From Saussurea involucrata (taxonomy: Eukaryota; Streptophyta; Magnoliopsida; Asterales; Asteraceae): a stretch of DNA of 64,000 nucleotides. Below are positions 42,301 through 55,300 of the stretch, piece after piece (position 1 is the stretch's first letter; each line of letters starts with the position of its first letter). The notes beneath the pieces are model-generated. The model saw only the letters and a list, made by a program, of their open reading frames with translations, was not told the DNA's origin and did not search any database. The DNA lies in the NCBI GenBank assembly GCA_033807775.1, contig CM066317.1, positions 13,589,370-13,653,369 of the forward strand. The letters are read 5' to 3'. A program made the position numbers and the translations under genes.

Positions 42301-44224
42301 ATCGCCTAGCTTTCATCAACGAAATTAGACACGACTTCCTACTTCGTTGATCCCCGTAAATTACCACCTCCCCCTTATTGGCTAGAGGTATACGGATCAG
42401 CTTCTTGTTACACACAATGCTCGCCTCATTCTCCGCTAGCCAGTCCATTCTTAGGACTACATCAAACTCCCCCATTCCCATAGGATAAAGTTCCAATGGA
42501 AAAGAGTGACCATCTATGTCTATATTGCAACCCTCATAGACATCCCTTACCCAGACTCGACAATCACCCGCTATATCTACTTCAAACCCAAAGTTCAACC
42601 TCTTGGGTTTCACTCGTAATCTCTGAGCAAAAACAGGCGACACAAAAGAACGATTTGCCCTCGTATCAAACATCACTTTAGCAAATATCGAGTCTATAGG
42701 AAAGGTACCTGCCACTACATCCGGCACGCTCTCCTCCTCCTCAGCTGTCATGTGGAATGCCCTCGCTCTAGCACGAGTCGGCTCCACCCTCCTCTCATTG
42801 CCTTTACCTCCATTGCTGCCACCTTCACCCCCTGCCTTACCTTTCTTTAGTTGCGGACAATCCCATTTAACGTGACCCGATAACCCGCAATGAAAACAAG
42901 ACCTTTGCCTACGGCAATCTCGGGCCAAATGCCCCGTCTTCCCACAGTTATAGCATCCCTCCTTATCAGCCAAACATTCACCTCGGTGCACTCGGTTACA
43001 TTTACTACAAGGCCTTTCGGCTGACCGGAAGCCTGCCCGCGGTTCAACTCTGTTCGTGTTTGGCTTCTTACTGACTCGAGTCGGTCCTTCCCATTTACGC
43101 TTATCCCCAGCTCTCTCATTCATCTGCCTGATCTTATCTTTCTCTGTCAATTCTGCTTTGTCAACTGCTGCCTGAAACGTGGTTGGTTCCTTTGCTTGCA
43201 CCAACTCCCTGATACTGCTTTTCAACCCAAAGATGTACCGCTCAATTCGCCTCTCTTCAGTTGGTACATATAACTCAGCAAATCTGGATTTCTCGATAAA
43301 TTTCAGCGTATACTCCTGAACTGTCATTGACCCCTGCTCCAAACTCAGAAACTCTTCCTCTAACTTCTTAACTACCGCCAGAGGGCAGTATTGAGCCTTG
43401 AACCTTTTCACAAATGTCTCCCATGACATGCTCCTTGCCACCTCTGACCCCTTTCCCCCGGTTTCAACATCCCACCAGAAGATCGCTTCTGCCTTCAATG
43501 ATGACCTTGCAAACAGAACTTTATCTTCCTCCGCGCATTTACTAGTATCAAAGACCAGCTCCATCTCACGAACCCACTGAACAGCCTTAACGGGGTCACG
43601 CTCCCCGTTGTAGGTTGGTGGTTTGCATGAGTTGAAAGCCTTAAATGTGCACCCCTTCGCTGTCTTTGGTTCATCGACAAACGGAGTGATCATCGAGTTG
43701 GTGCCCATCTCGGTTCGCGATTCGCTACCTTCCACTGTCTTCTTCCCAGTACTACTTTTGCTCGGTTCTCCAGATGTAGTCTTGTTCTGATTTTCTAAAA
43801 CTGCTTTCAGAGTCTCCTGTATTTTCCCCATCTCTGATGTGAACTTTTCCTCGATTATAAAAGCCTGCGTGGCCTCGGACTTACGCCCTTTCTTAGCTTT
43901 GGTCTTTGTCATAGGCGTGGAACTTTCCTGTTCAGAGATAGCCAGCACTTCGGGTTCTGCCATACTCTCAGTCGTACGTTTGACGATTGCCTTCTTCTTA
44001 CCCTTTTCCTTGGCGGTTGTTGCCCCCGCTTCAGTCGCCGCTTTTCTCGGCACCGCTCCCTTAGGTCTTCCACGACCCCTCCCTCGTCCACGAGTGGCTA
44101 CCACCCTTGGTTGATTCACTGGTTCTTCCTCAACTCTCACTGCTTCCTCACGCAGTGTAGTACTCTTGGTTCGTGCATCTACTGCCTCTGGTATGGACCT
44201 ACTTCTCAATGATCTTGCAGACAT
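39377..44224 (-). pseudogene. gag-pol polyprotein of the gypsy element, inactivated
   Basis: The ATG at 44224 opens 1429 codons to a TAA at 39937-39935; after it the same frame stays open for 185 codons to 39377. Gag is followed by two zinc knuckles (CYNCGKTGHLARDC and CFHCGLSGHVKWDC). The protease motif normally reads D-[ST]-G; here residue 522 is Arg (codon 42661-42659) in FDTRANRSF. In the reverse transcriptase the first catalytic Asp of the KIDLRSGYHQ-type motif is Tyr at residue 792 (codon 41851-41849); the FIDD box is intact. RNase H (YSDAS), the integrase zinc finger, the DDE centre (ITMDF, SDRDSRF, GQSERT) and a C-terminal chromodomain (VQWKYHKGREATWE) follow. The stop falls between the integrase core and its C-terminal part. 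The product cannot be an active polyprotein. Confidence 0.92.
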
Positions 44225-44528
44225 TCTGATGTAGCAGCAAAACAACGGAAAGTTTACTCACTAACAAAGGCCTAATAACGCATAGAAGACTCCCTAGCGC
44301 CACGACACAGGATAACAAGGTAGTTTAAGCACATACATGTACCTGTAAGTTCACAGTTACACTGGCCAGATACAACTCCAAACTTACCTTACATGACCGT
44401 CCTCAATACCCTATCAATCCTACCTTAAAATAGTGCTCTCCTAACGCATTCCTGTTTCTCAGTTGTGATTCTACTTCTCACAGTTTAAGTCTAGGCTCCT
44501 TTCGGTCGCCTAAATCCCTTAAACTATG

Positions 44529-44540
44529 GCTCTGATACCA
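44529..44540 (-). other. Primer-binding site of the gypsy element
   Basis: The minus strand reads TGGTATCAGAGC two bases inside the 5' LTR, complementary to the 3' end of initiator tRNA-Met. Confidence 0.9.
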
Positions 44541-44542
44541 AC

Positions 44543-46117
44543 TGTAAAGACCCAACCAAAATTAACATGCAAACATCAATTTCATAACATCCCAAAATCA
44601 CGGTCTCAAAATTTCGTTACAATTATTCAAATAGGTTTGCGGAAACAACCTACACAACTGAGAAAGACTAATAACTAGAGTGTCACTATGCTTCTTGACT
44701 CTTCTTGCTAAGCTCAGCCTATTTGCCCGAGCTCCTGGAAACCTGCTTACCTGAAAAGGTTTTAATTTGGAAATGCGAGGGTTAGACCATGAGGTCTAGT
44801 GAGTCCCTCCTAACAGTTATCAAAGCATTTAAAAACAGTTTATCTTTTCAGCTTTAAACATTCATACTCAACACGTCAAAATCGTATACGGACTAAAGTC
44901 CGCCTCCTCGTAATCTGACACCCTGAAGCCACCCGAAGGTGACAACGAGTCAGCCTCATGCTGCCTTGTGGAGCCTCGCTCCTGGCATATAGGGACCTCC
45001 CTTCCCGCACGAGAGCTGGCGGAACCACTCTCCCGTCTTTGTCAGTTTACGTCTCCACGATGTATGCATACATTCTACATAAAACTTTAAACAACTTTCA
45101 TGCAATTAAAGCATAATAATAAAGCATGTCAATTCTCAACATTCATAACACATTTTGAAAACACTTTAAAAGTCATACGTTTTAGTTTAGAAAACTCACC
45201 TGAGGCTCTTACTTCTCGTTCCTAAACGATTCCAAACTTCCAAATCGACTTCCCTGAATAAACGGGCATAAAACAACAGCTCAGCAAAAGTATCCGGACA
45301 ACTCAGGTTTTCCGGACAACCTTTCTTTTCCGGACGCTAAAGAGTCCGGACACCCAAACTAACCGGACAACTCCCTAGTCCGGACAACACCCTTATCCGG
45401 GTAACTACTATTCTCCGGACAGTACCCCTTTCCGGGTACCGAACTTACCGGACACTATACTATACTGGACATAATTCCTACCCGGATAATCCATCCTATC
45501 CGGACAACTCCCTCGTCCAGGGACCTTCTCCCAAACAAGGAGTCCGGACGCCCAAGAAGGTTTCCGGACGTCCAGGAAGGTTTCCGGACGACGATCTGGA
45601 CTCTTTTTGGGACCGAACTCCATAGACTAGTTCGGTTTTCTCGAAGAAAAGATTAACAATAGCAACAAGATCAATAAACCTAACAATTTATGAGTTCTTA
45701 GCGACAGAAACACACTACAAGACCCGATTTCTCTCATTTAAGCTTCAAACTCCACTTTTAAACAAAACCCAAACATAACTAATCTGCTCACATAATCAAG
45801 GATTGAACGATGATACGAGAGTGTTACCTGATTGATTGCTTGCGAGAACGAATTCCAATTGTTGATCCTTCTTCCAAAATCCAAGGTTGATGATTCTCTT
45901 CTTTCAAGAGCACTAAAAACCTTCAAACCTCTTCTCTTCTTTCTCTCACAAAATTCAGCCGACACACGCTCCAAATTCAGAAATAAGGACATTCTCCTAG
46001 GGTTTGGGGCCCTTATATACTCCTTTACCTAATTGCAAAATGACCCCTCAACTTCCATAAGTTAAGCACCAACACAAAAAGGCTTACAATCCTACTATTT
46101 TGGTCCGGGTTGTTACA
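44543..46117 (-). repeat. 5' LTR of the gypsy element
   Basis: 1575 bases. It is 35 bases longer than the other LTR because of two short insertions (about 18 and 17 bases) in the CCGGACA-rich block (45290-45600), consistent with slippage between repeats. Confidence 0.95.
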
Positions 46118-46397
46118 TTATTTAAAACAACTTATGTTTATTTTTAAAAATGCTTATTAACTTATGTAATTATAAAAAAAAAATTGGGAGTAAATATGTA
46201 ATTTAAACAAATAAGTTATAAACACTTTCAAATAAGTTAAAATGGATTAACTTATCAAAAACAACTTATTTGTGGTGGAAAAAAGTCATAAGCACTTTTA
46301 TTTTTTTCAATCCAAACACTCAAACTATCTTATTTGTGGTGAAGAAAAGCAATAAGCAAATAAGTCAAAAAAATAAGCAATCCCAAACACCCCCTTA

Positions 46398-47476
46398 ACA
46401 AATTCTCTAAAATTTCTTAAAAAATGAAGAACAAAAGTTAAAAGCTCAAAAAAAATTACATTCATCTCCAACATATTTGCCATTTTGGAGAAAAAAAACA
46501 TTGATTATAATATTAAAATATTTCATTCATCTATTAAAATATTATTTCTCTCTAAATATTGTTTTTCAAATATTTCTATCGGTGCTCTCACTTAGTAATC
46601 ATTTTTTTGGGTTCTCTCTATATTTGAAGAAAAACTTATTCTTTCTTCTACTTTCTCTATTTTAGAGATAGCTTGGGAAAGCTGTTGGAGCAAAAAAATA
46701 GACAAAAATCTTCATATTTTCATTGTCTTCAAAATGGGAAAGTTATTGGGATACTCTCGTTATGACTATTTCAAAGCATCTCTAACGAGTTTTTTAAAAT
46801 AAAAATGTTAAGATTTTATTTTTTATTTTATTCCAAAAATATTCTATATATTATCGTCTAAAATAAAGAAACTTTTGGGACTTGAAATGAACACCGAAAA
46901 CTAAAATTTTATTAATTTATTTGTGAATTAATATTTATCTAAAATAAGTTATTATTCCTTATATAAATTTTTAGAAAGGATATCGAGATAAAATTATATA
47001 ATATTTTTAATAATATAATTAATGTTAAAATCAAGAATATGTTGAAATTACATGTAATTTTCTAAAGAAATTAACTATTACTTTTCTATTTTATAGAAAT
47101 TATAAAAAACATTGAAGATACTCTTCCAGGTTTGAATCTTTTTGGCGTTAAACCAAATTCACCGATCCATTTCACCAATCCTGGTTGTTTGGATTAAGGT
47201 TGTGTTTGATACATGAGATAGGATGAATCAAAACTCATTGTCCCATGATTGGCATGATATGGAACATGACAAAAATTCATTATTATGACCATCCAATGTC
47301 GGGAGCCGGTGGTTATCAAGCCGCAATTCCCAAAATTTACAAAAGCATTCATCAATCATAATCGAAAAACATAATTTCATAAAATTATGATTTGGCAATT
47401 TTGTCGAATGGAAAAAAGCACAATATATTATTATGGCGGATAACAATTTTGTAACGACTCAAATTCCACAATATAA
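46398..47476. other. Intergenic, decayed MITEs
   Basis: No gene. Positions about 46398-46765 resemble the GAGCATCTCC MITE family (CATCTCCAACATATTTGCC, AAAGCTGTTGGAG). 46775-47125 is another worn copy (GCATCTCTAACGAG with GAAGATACTC). 47200-47275 is a fragment of the GGTGCGTTTGG family. Confidence 0.5.
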
Positions 47477-49100
47477 GAGCATCTCTAACAGCTTTGCTAA
47501 AATAAAGAAAATTGAGTTTTTTTTTCTCTAAACCTCTCCAATAGCTTTGGTATATTGTTTGTTATAATAGAAAAAACTTGAAAAACTTTCAAATTTAGAT
47601 AATTTTCTCTAAAATTTGATAGTAGGAGAGAGAAATTTTATTTTATTCAATCCCACCAATTAGATTGAAAGTTTATTATTTTATATGTAAAGCCCGTATC
47701 CCGGTATGTAATTTATTAGTATTAATTCTTTTTTAAAAAGTTTTATTTAACGTGGTTTCCGTTAGCGGGGTTAGACGAATTGGACCTAATCGTTAAAAAT
47801 GTCGGAATTTTGGTTAGTTGCGAGAAGGTTTTAGTTGAGGGGCCATTTGTGTCAAGGGCCAAAACCTACTTTGGTTTCGGCCCATGCATCCATGAACCGA
47901 ACCCATATTGTTTTAGTTGAGTAGGTGTCGTGAAGGAGGAGCAAAGGAGAAATAAGTTTAGAACAAAGCAAACCCTACGGCTCTTCTTCCCCCTTCCCGT
48001 TCGTTGTCGCCGGCCGGAGAAAGAAAGGAGAGAGAGAGAGAAACCGAGAGGGTTAGAGAGAGAAACCGAGAGAGAGGAAGCGAGAGTGGAGAGGAGGAGG
48101 AAGGAGGTCGCCGGCGTAGGAGAACCACCGTCGGTTTCGGTGTGGTTACCGTCGTGTCGTCGCCGTCTCGAGGTAAGAATCTAATCCGTTTCTTTCCCCT
48201 TTGTCGTTTCGATCGCAAAAACCACCCCACCACCGCCGCAGCCATGGCTGCCGGCGGTGTGGCTGCCGCCGTGCGCCGCCGCTGTGTCGGCCGAGGGGTG
48301 TACGTGCGGGTGTGTGCGCGTGTATGCGGGTGTGCGTGTGGGTAAGTCGGGGTGTGTGTTTTGGGTGTGGTTTCGTCGGAAGTTTTTAACCACCGCCGCC
48401 GCCAACGGCCGCCTCTGCCGGAGGTGGCAGAGGGTGGTGCATGGACTGCTCAGCCCATTTAGTTTTGATCAATAAGTCAGCAGGTTCCAGGTCTGAATGC
48501 TTAAGGCATGGCTTAATGGGTTAAGAATTAAGTTAAGCTTCATTTGTCATTTCATGTGAAATTGGCAGTTTCTGCCACTGTTTTGGGAAAGCCATAACTT
48601 TATATAGGAACGTCTTATTGGGGTGAAACTAGTTCCAAAAGCTCCCATTCTGAGTCTAGTAAGTTTCTTATGTTTTGCGGAAAAACCAGTTCGGACCATA
48701 GCTAGTGTCAAACTGCTGTTTTGTACTGAAAGGTACTGTTTTTCGCTGTGCAGCAGGTTGGTTTTGTAAAATCAATAGTAAATTGTAGAAAAATCGTTAG
48801 AGCGCGTGCTATATGTCCCTGGAATCCTAAGACATGAGACTTTGTGATTATGGAAAAATAATTCTGGTTTAATCAGTTTATAAGGGGTTAAACAGGTCCC
48901 GAACAGACCTGTGTGTTGAGAAGTAAAAACTGGAAAACGTGTTTTTAAAGTTAGTAGTCGTGGCTTTGGTTTGGGGCGTCACTTTGACAATTGTTAACGC
49001 TTATTTAGGTGGAAAAAGGTGAACTGGGGTTGGCCGGTTCGTGTTGCGGTTGAGGTCATAAGTTTTGCGTTTGAGGTGAGTTCTCTCACTATATAGGATG

Positions 49101-49395
49101 GGAATTATATTTGTGTTGCTATCGTTCGAGTATGTTGATTATGATTGTTTGTTGATATTATTGTGGTATGGAATATATATATATATTTGTGTGTATATAT
49201 TGAGCGGTGATTGATGTACTTCTTGATGGAGGTTCCAAGAGGTATATGGGAATTATATTTGTGTTGCTATAGTTCGAGTGTGTTGATTATGATTGTTTGT
49301 TGATATTATTGTGGTGTGGAATATATATATATTTGTGTGTATATATTGAACTGTGATTGATGTACTTCTTGATGGAGGTTCCAAGAGGTATATGC
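49101..49395 (+). repeat. 148-bp tandem duplication in the solo LTR
   Basis: Two copies, starting at 49101 and 49249. Both contain GGAATTATATTTGTGTTGCT, GTTGATTATGATTGTTTG, a (TA)n run and ACTTCTTGATGGAGGTTCC. They are followed by four to five more CTTCTTGATGG-TTCCAAG motifs down to about 49590. Confidence 0.92.
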
Positions 49396-50338
49396 GCTTG
49401 TATAATGAATAGTGATTATATCTTCTTGAGGGTTGTTCCAAGAAGTATAAGGCCACTTCTTGATGGTTGTTCCAAGGAGTAGGTGTATTGTTATAAGGTG
49501 TTGTGGTTATGTCTTCTTGATGGTGGTTCCAAGGAGCATAAGAATTATTATTAATCGTGATATATTTTCTTGATGGATGTTCCAAGAAATTTATGTGCTG
49601 GTATGTTTAAGGGTGATGCTGATATAATTGCGATCCTATGTAAGGATTGAATTCACTAAGCTTCGTGCTTACCCCTTCCCAAAATCTTGTGTTTTCAGGT
49701 GTAACGACCAAGACTGAAATGGAATAAACATAAATGTTGGGTTGAGTTTAAATAAAAAGAGAACTTGAGGGATCAGTTTGTAAATAAGTGAAAGATCAAT
49801 TAAAAGGGCACAAACCCCTATGTGGATGATTCTAAAATCATTTCCTTGGGTGTGGCGGCTGTGAATACGCAGGGAGAAAGAGAGATAGAGTGGGAGCTGC
49901 GAGTTTTGCTTTAGAAGAGAAGAGAAAAGGGAGAAGGTTTCGTTAGCAACCAAACTCAGGTATTCTAATCAAGCCATTTTCTTCTCTTAAGGTTCTGTTC
50001 TGTGAAATTAAGAAAGGGATTTAGGGATTTTCAGTTGAATGTATTAAATGGGTTAAATCACTGATTTTGGGTAATCACTTCTTGAATATTCTTGAACCTG
50101 CGAAATGTTAAGAACCGATTTTGAGGTCTGTGTATATGTTAACACCATGGAAACGAGCATTCTTGTATTTTGAACATAAGAGTTGTTTAAGAATCGATTT
50201 AGATGTGTAATGTGGTAATGCGAACCTTGTAATCTTCCTTAGACCGATTTTCTAGCTTAAACCTGCAATTCTCGGTGTTCTTGTCGTGAAATCGAACCAA
50301 GTAGAAAACCAGTGCGAAAACATCAATTCTGAAGCTGA

Positions 50339-50475
50339 TGGCGCAAAGTGAGATTTGCGCCAGTGTAGGTAGCGCAAAGTTAGAATTTCGCCAGTGTGGG
50401 TGGCGCAAAGTGTGGTTTGCGCCATTAGTGTGTGGCGCAATTCTTTGGGTAGCGTAAACCTTAAGGTGGCGCAAA
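50339..50475 (+). repeat. GGCGCAAA / TTTGCGCC cluster
   Basis: About seven copies of GCGCAAA or its inverse TTTGCGC in about 135 bases within the nested LTR, mostly as TGGCGCAAAGT and TTTGCGCCA. The arrangement can fold into several alternative hairpins. Confidence 0.85.
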
Positions 50476-50669
50476 TCAGTTCAGGTCTGGGCTTTTGGGC
50501 CCAGATTGGCAGGCCCAATTCGTGCGAAGTTGGGCTGAGTTTGGTTGAGGTTCGGGTTGTAGTTTGCTAGTCGAAGTGTTAGAATTTAGACTTAGAAATG
50601 TATCCTTTGAGTCTAAGTTAAGAGAAGGTCTTAGGATTTGAAATCTAAGACGCACGTAATTAATTTATG

Positions 50670-52392
50670 TGTAACAACCCAGTCTAAATTAAGCATAACT
50701 AGCATTAATATTAAACAATTACAAAACTGGATCCATAAAATTTCTTTACATCTGACTAAATAACTTAGGTTGGCGGAAACAACCTATACACAACTAAGAA
50801 TAACTACTACTAGAATATGAGTGGCGATATCTCTATCTGCATCTGTGCTCTATCCTGCTCTTGCTCGACTACCTGAGCCTCATGCAATCTGCTTGCCTGA
50901 AAAAGGTTTAGTTTGGAAAATGCGAGGGTTAGACCATGAGGTCTAGTGAGTCCCTCCTGACAGTCCTCAAAACATTTAAAAACAGTTTCTAACTTTCAAA
51001 TATCTTTACATAAAACTTTCTCATAACTTTCAAATGTATATAAGACTTCAATAATAAACTTTCACATAACAGAATAGTAAAAATCTTTCACGGATAAATC
51101 CGCTCCCGTAAATGGCACCCTGAAGTCACCCGAGGGTGACAACGAGTCAGTATCACGCTGCCTTACTGGGACTCATTCCCATGGCATAAACGGAACCTCC
51201 CCCCGACGTGAGTACTGGCGGAACCTCCCCCCGACTTAGCCAATTTACGTCTACACAATGTATGCATACATCTCACCTAAAACTTTCACATAAAAGCATT
51301 CACGGAATAGGTCTGCCCCATAAATCATACACGGGATAGGCCTGCCCCATAAATCATACACAAATCTCATTTAAAACTGTAAACAACTTTCATGCAATTT
51401 AAAGCATAAGAATAAAATATGGCATTTCTCATCATGTACTTGCTTTAGAAAACATGTTAAAATCCACACGTTTTAGTTTAGAAAACTCACCTGATACGTT
51501 TGCTTCCCTCCTACCTTGCTCTGTACTCCCCAAACGATCTACCTGGGTTAAAGGATAAACACATAAGCTAACTAACCAAACGGTTCGGATACCACTTACC
51601 GGACACTCTCACTTTCCGGACGTTTCTACTTACCGGACACTAAAATGTCCGGACACCTCTGATTTCCGGATAACCACACTTTTCCGGACAGGTTACCGGA
51701 TAACCTCACTTTTCCGGACCGAATAGTACCCGGACAACGACTCTTATCCGGACGACATAGATTTTCCGGACAACTCTATGTCCGGACACCTTCTACACTA
51801 CAGTCAAGAACTTCCCGGACACTCACCCGGACACCTTCATACTTGAAGGTTTCCGGACGACTGCTGGGTGAACTAATTGGTTCGAAATCTTACTAAACAC
51901 TCTGAAATCAGTAATATAATGCGACGAATCACTTACTTAAGCATCTATAATCATTTCTCCACAAACTTTACTGATTAAACTTGTTTTAATGATCCTTAAC
52001 CTTCTTTAGGGGTCTTGAATGACTTTTAGCAAGAACTCACTAACATTCTAACAATCAAAACATAGCAACAAAGTAGGAATCTGGGCTTCGAATTACCTGG
52101 TCTGATTGATTGCAGAACGAAATCCAATTCTTGAATCCTTCTTCCAGTTTCAATGCTTGATGCTCCTCTCAATCCAATGCACAAAACCTTCACCAAAACC
52201 CTTTTCTCCTCCCTTTCTCTCTAGAATCAGCCGCCAACAAACATACACAAATCAGGAAAATGGAATGTTGTCTAGGGTTTTGTGCCCTTTTATACCCCAA
52301 CTCTTATTTACCAACTAGCCCCTCAACTTCTGCTTTTATTAAAAACTCCACACCAAACGCAAAACACTTCGAAAAAGGTCTGGGTCGTTACA
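50670..52392 (-). repeat. 3' LTR of the non-autonomous element
   Basis: TGTAACAACCCAG to GGTCGTTACA on the plus strand. It contains a CCGGACA-rich block at about 51590-51860 and inverted TTTACG/CGTAAA-type motifs. Confidence 0.95.
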
Positions 52393-55300
52393 ACACTCCC
52401 CCCTCAAAAGAATTCTGTCCCCGGAATTCCGTTTTCGAAAAGGTGTGGGTATCTGGACATCATATCTGATTCTACTTCCCACGTTGTCTCTCGTCCCTTA
52501 TGATATCTCCACTGAACTTTTACTAGTCAAACTTCTATGCTCCTCGTTTAGCAAACCTTACCGCTCACGATTTCTATTGGTTCTTCTACGTAAGTCAACC
52601 TCTCATCTATACTGACGTCCCCTCAAAGGAACAGCCACAACGACCTCTGACAAACACTTCTTTAAGTCTGAGACATGAAATGTTGAATGGACACTCTTTA
52701 ATTCTTTTGACCAGTCTAACTTGTATGCTACTGCTCTAACTCGCTCCTTAATGACAAGGTCAACTTCCTATCGCCTGCATCTCTTGCAAGGTCGCCATCA
52801 TCTCACTTCTCACACCGGCTCTCCACAAAAGAGACGTGCATCACCCTATGAACTTCTTCTCAAATGCACATCGAGTACCTCAAGATCGCGCACTATCTAT
52901 TCAACTTTCATGCTTCGACGAATCCGCAGACTTAGTCCACCTTACCCTTCTCTCAAACTTCAAGGCTCGAAGCCTTATGTTTTTTTTTTCAAACCAACCA
53001 CTCAGTTCTACTCGGTTGCCTCAGACCGTTCAGATGGGAAACATAACCGCACCCCTTACTTTGAAACCGCCCTTGGCGAGACACTACTTGCTAAATCGTG
53101 CCATCTTGCACTACTTACTTGTACCCTCTTCGATCACCATACTCGCTTAAAACTACCTGATAAAACCAAGGCCAACCGCGCCTCCATTTGTTCGCCTCCG
53201 TCCACACATCAGGACTCACGGTTTTAAACACGTCTAAATAAGGTCTCTCATACATTTATACTTCCTTAAGAGAAAGAATTTGGCGGAAATTCCCGCCACA
53301 ACAACGAGGATCTTCCACCAGGAAGACTCTTACTAACAACTCGGCACAAGGCCAACCTTGTACATCCCGTCAGGCTCACCCTCAGGAGTCCCCTCCTCGG
53401 TATACCTGAAATTTCTAGGTTACTTCTTCCAATCTACACTCGTCTTATGCAGATCATACTCCTTTCCCGAATCACATCGGCTACAACTCGACAACTAATT
53501 CGTACATTCTCACCACTTCATCATTTCACACTTAACGTGTCTAATAGTAGGAAACCTCTATAATTCCTTATTGGAGTACTCACCTATCCGAATTGCACTT
53601 ATCCTGAAGGCTCATAAATTTCTCGCTGCTTGCCACAAGCGTCCAGTCATATAACATAACTTCGGTTACTCCCACTCAACTAGGAGGGGTAACCACGATC
53701 ACACCCTACTATTCTTAATAGCTTACACTGAACGATCAGTTCGTTTGAACAAAGTCACTAACTTAACTCATTCAGTTGTCTTATCCACTTCTTTCCTACA
53801 CAAAATCATACAAAATTTCCTTCCTCAATACTCCTTCCAAAAGTTCGCACACTTATCAAGGACAATCTACACAACACTGCGCCTATCGGCATTACTGTCA
53901 AATTTACTACTTCCGATTTACTTACTTATTCCAACATGTTGTCTTCACCTCCCCACGTTCGCGTGGAGCACTGCCCACCAACATTACTCGCCCCTCTCTT
54001 CCGACAATTCTCAAGCTGCAAATGCTGTCTCATTTATACATAACCAAACGGTTGCACTAAAATTCTAACTTAAGGCTTTCGACTAAATCACCTCGAACTG
54101 ACACCAGAGTTCGACGTCACTATACATTCTTTAAACTCCAACTTTTACTTTCTCAGACAATTCGTTCACACATAAGCAACAGCCCACATTCTTTAAGGAT
54201 TTCACATCTATTCCACCACATTTTGACTAATACATCCATCATCTTCTTTAAACTTCCAATGATCCCAAAATATGCTTACTTAGTGACTCTTACAACTAAA
54301 AACACTTGGTTTCTCCTTTGGGTAACTACCCACCACCACTCCGTGATGCTATCCCGAACATAATCATATCACCACGTCAACTTACACCCTACGTGCTCCA
54401 ACAACTTGGTTAACACTCGAACACCTCATCCGAAACCCCCAAAAGGCTTCTATCTGATGCTTCCTCTTTCTCTAACACCACATTACTACGACGCTAGCTG
54501 GCACATTTAACTTGGCAATTATTTCCACTGCATAACTGTACATTCCTCACTCATAACATCACACTGCAGACCGAAACTCTCATGGCCAATTATACACAAC
54601 TCAAACTTATCTTCAAGACCTCACGCATCAATAACCGAGTCTATCTCACTACATTGTCTCTCCCCAGCTCTAGTTGAACCACAACACCCGAGTTTCTGAT
54701 TAATTCTAACATACTCGTTTCTTGCTAGCTCTTTGCAATACCAAACCATTCCTCACAGATCGACATAATCTATATCCTCACTTTGTTTGTGCTAAATACT
54801 TCATTCTTTACGAACCATCCATCTCGTAGGTAAAACGCTTATCTAAACAGCAGCCTCTCACTATCTTAACACCCTACAAAGTGGTCCTTCAACTTTCAAC
54901 CTTCTAATTCAAGTCTTCGGTCTCATACACCTTACGCAACTGCCGACTTTAACGTCAATAGTTGACCTGTTGCTACTTCCTTAACCTATTCTTCAACAAG
55001 GGTCCCTTACTGAACCAAATCCTTCCAACATATCATAATCAAATTCACATCCCGTCGTCCTCATTTCAAACTCACTCGTGAAACGTCAATATTACAAGAT
55101 CACTTTAAAACTCTTATTCGGCGTCGAGGATATTTCATTCCTACTTCACCACATTACTCATAACGAGTTGCTAATACCAACACCTTGATGACTTCTAGTC
55201 CTTCCTCTGAACACGACCGTCCCTCGACAACTGTATTTCCAGTCACCGCACGAGGGTACAGACCCTCATACAACCGACATTAAAGTCCACTTCCGACTCT

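Larger units (their letters stand above)
37826..46117 (-). mobile_element. Ty3/gypsy LTR retrotransposon, chromodomain type, 8.3 kb
   Basis: LTRs at 37826-39365 (3') and 44543-46117 (5'), a primer site, a polypurine tract, and a minus-strand gag-pol of the chromovirus type with domain order gag, protease, RT, RNase H, integrase, chromodomain. An exact 5-base target duplication TTATT lies at 37821-37825 and 46118-46122. The LTRs differ by about 25 substitutions and two short indels (my count), so insertion is fairly recent. The coding region is inactivated at three places. Confidence 0.95.
37804..46394. mobile_element. MITE (GGGTGTTTGGGATTGC family) split by the gypsy element
   Basis: The left 22 bases (GGGGTGTTTGGGATTGCTTATT) are separated by the LTR element from the right part (46123-46394), which ends ATAAGCAATCCCAAACACCC. 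The whole is flanked by TTA (37801-37803 and 46395-46397). Removing the 8.3 kb insertion and one TTATT copy gives a continuous palindromic MITE of about 275-300 bases. Confidence 0.85.

Noticed and set aside
39510..44114. Many short plus-strand frames across the gypsy element
   Set aside because: Antisense shadows of gag-pol.
47930..48475. GC-rich frames of 62-113 codons suggesting a gene or captured gene fragment
   Set aside because: They overlap in several frames on both strands, consist of Arg/Glu/Gly-rich low-complexity sequence, and sit in the leader part of a solo LTR.
52721..54068. Frames of 94-168 codons in the second gypsy element
   Set aside because: Plus-strand frames in the decayed interior of a minus-strand element, without domains; they are by-products of low stop density in C/T-rich sequence.
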